NCBI GenBank assembly: GCA_030669445.1
Contig: DAOVDP010000031.1
Location: 1 to 9,860, forward strand
Direction: 5' to 3'
Length of the DNA stretch: 9,860 bases
From: Candidatus Latescibacterota bacterium
GTDB lineage: Bacteria; Latescibacterota; MVCY01
Part shown: piece by piece, positions 6,244 to 9,860 of the stretch
Layout of the letters: each line of letters starts with the position of its first letter
Numbering within the stretch: position 1 is the stretch's first letter
Translations under genes and position numbers: made by a program
The notes under the pieces: model-generated
The model's database searches: none
Told to the model about the DNA's origin: nothing
Seen by the model: the letters and a program-made list of their open reading frames with translations, nothing else

Positions 6244-7704
6244 ATGCGTAGAACAATATTGACAGAACTGATAAAACAAGGCGAGACCGACAGGGTGGAA
6301 TTTAAGGAAGCTCGAAGCAACCTTCCGCAGGACATCTGGAAGACTATCTCTGCCTTTGCTAATACCAATACAGGCTTAATTGTCCTTGGAATCAGCCAGG
6401 AGAAGGGAAGGTTCATCTGTGAAGGGGTTGAGAATCCTCACCAGATTATGGACGATCTGACTTCTACCATTGGGCAAAGGTTCAATTTCTGTCCGGTGAT
6501 AAGACCTGAAATTGTGCGCCAGAAGGGTAAAGATTTTATGACAGTTGAGGTGGAAGAAGCTCTAAGATATCAGAAACCGATATACATAAAGGACGCAGGC
6601 CCAATTAAGGGCGGATGCAAAAGAGTGGGGGCAACCGACATAAGGCTCACTGATGCTGATTTGCAGCGATTCTTTCAGGAGAGAATAGGTTCTCCTGATG
6701 CTCAACCTGTAAAAGGAACAAGTAGAAGGGACATTGACGAATCGCACTTCCTGACATTCCGTAACCTGCGCAGATTAGAAAAGCCGGATGCTCCTGAATT
6801 ATCCCTGAGTAATGAAGAAATTCTAAAGGCTTATAGCCTATTAGCGCAGGACGAAAAAACTCTCACCGCTGCAGGACTACTCCTTTTTGGTAAAGAAACA
6901 GCTATCAGAAGGTTCTTCCCTGCTTGGAGGCTTGATGTTATCCGAATAAAGGGCACAGAATGGGGTAAAGATAAAGACCCCTTCTTGTCTCAGGATTTAA
7001 GGGGTGGTCTTTTGACGATTAGAATTCAGGCGCTGGATATTATAAACAGATTCTTTATGATTCCGTTTAAGATGGGGGAGGGATTAGCCAGAACAGAAGA
7101 AAATCCTTTCAACCGAGCTATGCGAGAGGCTCTCGGCAATCTCCTAATGCATCAAAACTATTTCCACCCCTCTCCTGCACAGGTCAGAGTATATAACGAC
7201 AGGATTGAGTTTTATAATCCTGGCTACTCTCTCAAAGATCCAGATTCTTTCAATGTACCGGGTTCTGAACTTCGCAATCCTTTGATAGCTTCGGTGTTTT
7301 ACGATATAGGATGGGCAGAAACCAAGGGAACCGGCTTCAAGACAGTCATTATGGAGATAGTAAAATCAGACTATCCCGTTCCCAGATGGGAAAGCAGCCA
7401 AAAGAAAGATACCTTTACACTTGTCCTACCCTATCACGCCGACCAGGTCACCCCACAGGTCACCCCACAAGTCACCCCACAAGTCACAGTAACGGACAAA
7501 CATGCTACAGTATTGAGATACTGTGAACAACCAAGACTACTGAAAGAAATCATGGAATTTCTGGGATTAAGCGATAGGAAAAATTTTATGGAGCGAATAC
7601 TCAATCCTCTCCTGAACGCCGGTCACTTGGAAAGGACTATTCCTGATAAGCCACGCAGTAGATTTCAGAAATATGTTACGGTGAGGGCGAAAGGAAAAGA
7701 ATGA
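6244..7704 (+). CDS. AlbA_2/Schlafen-type ATP-binding transcriptional regulator-like protein
   Basis: The 486-residue protein has the layout of the COG2865 'predicted transcriptional regulator' family, often labelled ATP-dependent helicase RecG-like although it lacks helicase motifs. An N-terminal AlbA_2/Schlafen domain (about 12-140) shows VEFKEA and AFANTNTGLIVLGI. A GHKL/HATPase-like domain (about 270-395) shows REALGNLLMHQNYF (294-307), RNPLIA (344-349) and AETKGTGF (358-365). A repetitive linker follows: VTPQ three times plus VT (402-415, 12-bp DNA repeat at 7447-7488). A C-terminal winged-helix-like segment (about 420-480) ends the protein. Such proteins are common beside mobile and defence genes; their biochemical role is poorly known. 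ATG 6244 follows a modest TAAGG 11 bases upstream. Structured elements lie directly before and after the gene. Confidence 0.85.
   Translation: MRRTILTELIKQGETDRVEFKEARSNLPQDIWKTISAFANTNTGLIVLGISQEKGRFICEGVENPHQIMDDLTSTIGQRFNFCPVIRPEIVRQKGKDFMTVEVEEALRYQKPIYIKDAGPIKGGCKRVGATDIRLTDADLQRFFQERIGSPDAQPVKGTSRRDIDESHFLTFRNLRRLEKPDAPELSLSNEEILKAYSLLAQDEKTLTAAGLLLFGKETAIRRFFPAWRLDVIRIKGTEWGKDKDPFLSQDLRGGLLTIRIQALDIINRFFMIPFKMGEGLARTEENPFNRAMREALGNLLMHQNYFHPSPAQVRVYNDRIEFYNPGYSLKDPDSFNVPGSELRNPLIASVFYDIGWAETKGTGFKTVIMEIVKSDYPVPRWESSQKKDTFTLVLPYHADQVTPQVTPQVTPQVTVTDKHATVLRYCEQPRLLKEIMEFLGLSDRKNFMERILNPLLNAGHLERTIPDKPRSRFQKYVTVRAKGKE
7447..7488 (+). repeat. In-frame 12-bp tandem repeat encoding (VTPQ)3VT
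   Basis: GTCACCCCACAR is repeated at 7447-7458, 7459-7470 and 7471-7482, followed by GTCACA. The near-perfect DNA identity means slippage could add or remove units without changing frame, altering the length of the linker between the ATPase-like and winged-helix parts. TPQV-type linkers are a familiar trait of this protein family. Confidence 0.9.
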
Positions 7705-7709
7705 TTAAT

Positions 7710-7808
7710 CTGCTGGGACAGCAGGGCTCCAGTCCCAATACCAGGCAAGAGGTCGGAACAGCCTGCAGCGTCGGGACATACCTGCTGTGAGCGGGTCGCC
7801 TAATCTCG
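7710..7808 (+). ncRNA. Diverged, shorter copy 3 of the structured RNA
   Basis: This copy begins 5 bases after the stop of the AlbA_2 gene and keeps the core of copies 1 and 2: AATACCAGG, AGAGGT, then RGCGTCRGGACATA and later CGCCTA. It can form ACAGCAGG 7718-7725 with CCTGCTGT 7781-7788; GTCCC 7732-7736 with GGGAC 7773-7777; CAGGC 7742-7746 with GCCTG 7761-7765; and the pseudoknot GAGGT 7749-7753 with ATCTC 7803-7807. The hairpin closing pair is C-G, where copies 1 and 2 have U-G and U-A. It lacks the outer GGCGGGGTGG stem and the two inner hairpins of the longer copies. CAGCAG (7719-7724) can also pair with CTGCTG immediately upstream (7710-7715), so two folds compete. Confidence 0.6.
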
Positions 7809-7817
7809 CCACTACAC

Positions 7818-7846
7818 AAAAAAATCGGGCGGAGGTTTCCACCCGA
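7818..7846 (-). terminator. Intrinsic terminator of the ftsX-envC-like operon
   Basis: Read on the minus strand, TCGGGTGGA and TCCGCCCGA form a 9-bp stem (7825-7846, one G-U pair) around the loop AACC, followed by seven T residues (7824-7818). It lies 37 bases past the stop of the envC-like gene. Flanking CCACTAC (7809-7815) and GTAGTGG (7855-7861) could lengthen the structure. On the plus strand there is no U-run, so it should not terminate the AlbA_2 gene efficiently. Confidence 0.88.
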
Positions 7847-7883
7847 CGGGGCAAGTAGTGGATAGATCGAAAATGCGGTTTTA

Positions 7884-9083
7884 TCACTTCGGAGCCAACC
7901 ACTTAAGTGGGTCTAACGGCTCCTTTTTCTTGAGGATTTCAAGGCGAAGTTTAGGACCTTCTAAGGAGCCAGTGTCTCCTGAAGTTGCCAGAACCTCGCC
8001 GGGTTTGATGCTGTCCCCTTTTGCCACGAAAATCTCCGAAAGATGACCATATAGACTGAAGTATCCATTTTGGTGATAGAGCAAGAGGAACTTGCCATAT
8101 CCCCTGAACCAGTCAACCAGCACCACTGTCCCCGGAGCTACCGCCTGCACCTGGGTGCCAGAAGGTACTTTTATGTCTATTCCTCGATTAAAAGTCCAGG
8201 TTCTGAGGATTTTATCCTTGTGCCTGCCAAACCGGTTGAGCACAGGGCCTTTCACAGGCCAGAGAAGATGACCCTTATGCTGAGCCAAGTTGTAAGTGGG
8301 GATAATGCCTTTGATCTCTTCTCTGACTACCGACAACCTCTCCACCTCTTCCAGGTGCTGTTTGATTGCCAGCTTAATTGCGGCCGTCTCTTTCTGTAAC
8401 TCTTCATTAGCCTGCTGGGCTAACCGGCGATTTTTCTGAATTGAGCCTAAAAGCTGCTTTTTCGCTGTTTTCTCCGTTTCCCGGGCCTTCTGTTTTTTCT
8501 GTTTGTCCCGTTGCAAGCGGAGCTTCTGTCTCAGGTCCGCCTCCAGTCTCCTCTTTCTGGTTTCAATTCCCTGCTTAGTGCCCACTATCTCTTCCAAATC
8601 CCTTTTATCTTGCTGTTCAATCAAGGCAAAATATTTGTATCGTCTCAACAGCTCAGGGAAAGAGCTGGAGGAGAGCAAGATCTCCACCTGGGTGAGTCGG
8701 CCGTGTTTATAGATTGCCCGCAGCCTTCTGGCAAAATCTGCTTGGCGTTGTGAAAGAGTCACCGTAGTTGTCTCAAGCTCGTTAGTCGTCCTTTGAATGT
8801 CCTGCTGGAGCAATTTCTCCTGGGCCTGGAGGGTGCGAATATACCTCTGTATCAGGTCTATCTGCTTTTCTCTCCAGTGAATCTGCGACAGCACCTTCTT
8901 CTCTTGGCCCTTGAGCTTTGCTACCTGCTCTCGGTTTTTTTGGATTTGCTCTCCAATACTCTCCAATTCTGCCTGTTTTGTCCGGATTCGTTCCTCTAAT
9001 TCTCTCTTGGGGTCAGCAGATAACGCTGTTTCCCAGGCAAAGAGAGAGAAAAGCAGGCAGGTTATTATTACTATCTTTTTCAT
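7884..9083 (-). CDS. EnvC/PcsB-like coiled-coil protein with degenerate LytM (M23) domain
   Basis: The 399-residue protein has a signal peptide (MKKIVIITCLLFSLFAWETA, likely cut after ALSA near residue 23), a long coiled coil (about 25-260, rich in Lys, Glu and Gln), and a C-terminal LytM domain (about 270-395). In active M23 enzymes zinc is held by His and Asp of HxxxD and the second His of HxH. Here the first motif reads NRGID (Asn299, Asp303) and the last reads GPKLRLE (Lys378, Arg380), so two of three ligands are lost; only YGHLS (His347) looks normal. This pattern matches EnvC-type activators, which switch on periplasmic amidases and are not hydrolases themselves. The gene follows ftsX by 34 bases on the same strand, matching the known FtsEX-EnvC/PcsB partnership in cell division. 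A strong terminator follows. Confidence 0.9.
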   Translation of the reverse strand: MKKIVIITCLLFSLFAWETALSADPKRELEERIRTKQAELESIGEQIQKNREQVAKLKGQEKKVLSQIHWREKQIDLIQRYIRTLQAQEKLLQQDIQRTTNELETTTVTLSQRQADFARRLRAIYKHGRLTQVEILLSSSSFPELLRRYKYFALIEQQDKRDLEEIVGTKQGIETRKRRLEADLRQKLRLQRDKQKKQKARETEKTAKKQLLGSIQKNRRLAQQANEELQKETAAIKLAIKQHLEEVERLSVVREEIKGIIPTYNLAQHKGHLLWPVKGPVLNRFGRHKDKILRTWTFNRGIDIKVPSGTQVQAVAPGTVVLVDWFRGYGKFLLLYHQNGYFSLYGHLSEIFVAKGDSIKPGEVLATSGDTGSLEGPKLRLEILKKKEPLDPLKWLAPK

Positions 9084-9117
9084 TTTCTTGGGTTATTTTG
9101 ATTTGAGCGTCACCTGT

Positions 9118-9860
9118 TCAGGGCAGATGTTTTAGTACCCGGCGTATTGCCAGGCGGCTTCCCAGACCGCCCAAGACCATCCCTAACGAGATCATCAGCC
9201 AGACAGCCAATTCTGCCCCAGAGACTGAGATCAACGAGGGGAAACGAAGACTGAGCCAGCGGTGAACAAAATAGAGAAGGGCAGCGGCTATGCTGCCTCC
9301 CAGGGTTCCTCCAATAATTCCTTCCAAGAGGAAGGGAGCCCGGATGAAGCTATCAGTGGCGCCGACTAATCTCATTATCTCAATGGAGTCTCGCCTGGCT
9401 AAGATGGTGAGGTTCACCGTGTTGGAGATAACGAATACGGAAGCCGCGCCGATCACCAAGGTGACCAACACAGCGACAACGGAGAGGATATAAATCAGAC
9501 GGTCGAGTTTCTCCACCCACTTCCGGCCGTATTCGATTTCTTCCACCGTCTTCTCTTTTTCTACAGCTTTGACGATGGCAGCGATCTTCTCAGAACTTCT
9601 ATAGCCGCTGGTAAGCGTCACTTTGAGGGAAGCTGGGAGGGGATTCTGAGAGACGGCATCTAAGAAGCCCTCTCCGAAGGTCTTTCGGAACTCTACCGCC
9701 GCCATCTCTTTATCCACATAGAGGACGTCCTTCACCTCTGGCATTGCCTTCAGCCTTTTCTTCAAACCCAGGATCTGTTCTCTGGTGGCGGCATCGGATA
9801 GGTAGATCTCAATCTGGACCCGGCTTTTAACCTGGTCTATCAGACCATAGAGGCTCAGTA
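9118..9860 (-). CDS. ftsX: Cell division protein FtsX (N-terminal part beyond window)
   Basis: FtsX is the membrane subunit of the FtsEX ABC-type complex, which transmits cytoplasmic ATP hydrolysis by FtsE to a periplasmic coiled-coil partner. The frame stays open to the window edge; the visible 246 residues begin LSLYGLIDQVKSRVQIEIYL. The TTG at 9765 is an internal leucine. The extracytoplasmic region shows the usual IEIYLSD, MPEVKDVLYVDKE and NPLPASLKV segments. Three hydrophobic helices follow: YILSVVAVLVTLVIGAASVF, IIGGTLGGSIAAALLYFV and LAVWLMISLGMVLGGLG. The first membrane helix and start codon are missing. FtsE would be expected just upstream, outside the window. The stop is 34 bases before the envC-like gene. 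Confidence 0.95.
   Translation of the reverse strand, partial: LSLYGLIDQVKSRVQIEIYLSDAATREQILGLKKRLKAMPEVKDVLYVDKEMAAVEFRKTFGEGFLDAVSQNPLPASLKVTLTSGYRSSEKIAAIVKAVEKEKTVEEIEYGRKWVEKLDRLIYILSVVAVLVTLVIGAASVFVISNTVNLTILARRDSIEIMRLVGATDSFIRAPFLLEGIIGGTLGGSIAAALLYFVHRWLSLRFPSLISVSGAELAVWLMISLGMVLGGLGSRLAIRRVLKHLP

Noticed and set aside
8070..8399. Plus-strand ORFs between 8070 and 9135
   Set aside because: They are antisense to the envC-like gene, whose signal peptide, coiled coil and LytM domain are clear on the minus strand.

Overview
The window comes from a bacterial chromosome of roughly balanced base composition. An FtsX followed by an EnvC/PcsB-type coiled-coil LytM protein with a signal peptide indicates a cell with a peptidoglycan wall, probably a diderm. 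Extragenic palindromes and a multi-copy structured repeat suggest an environmental or uncultivated lineage. I cannot assign a phylum from this sequence alone.

Layout. (1) 1-4020, plus strand, biosynthetic core: a 5'-truncated panB; an unusual isopropylmalate/homocitrate/Re-citrate synthase-like enzyme with a C-terminal Cache-like sensory domain; and, overlapping it by 14 bases, a LeuC/homoaconitase-type large subunit. PanB and isopropylmalate synthase both use 2-oxoisovalerate, so a pantothenate/leucine branch-point cluster is plausible. A citrate-forming role for the synthase cannot be excluded. No small (LeuD) subunit follows. (2) 4021-7817, accessory segment: extragenic palindromes, a fic gene gutted by an internal deletion, an MNT/HEPN toxin-antitoxin pair, and an AlbA_2/HATPase-type regulator. 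(3) 7818-9860, minus strand: the end of ftsX, then an envC-like gene with a clear intrinsic terminator. FtsX and EnvC-like proteins are known partners that control septal peptidoglycan hydrolysis.

The most striking feature is a repeated, apparently undescribed structured element of about 175 nt. Two copies (4972-5150 and 6048-6225) are about 92% identical and flank the MNT/HEPN pair. A shorter diverged copy (about 7710-7808) follows the AlbA_2 gene. All three can form the same core: an outer stem, a CCAGGY/RCCUGG hairpin, and a pseudoknot between GAGGU in that hairpin's loop and a downstream AYCUC. Several stems differ between copies by compensatory or wobble changes, and the wobbles fit transcription of the plus strand. 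This is the best candidate in the window for a new RNA system. All structure calls are by eye and not computed.
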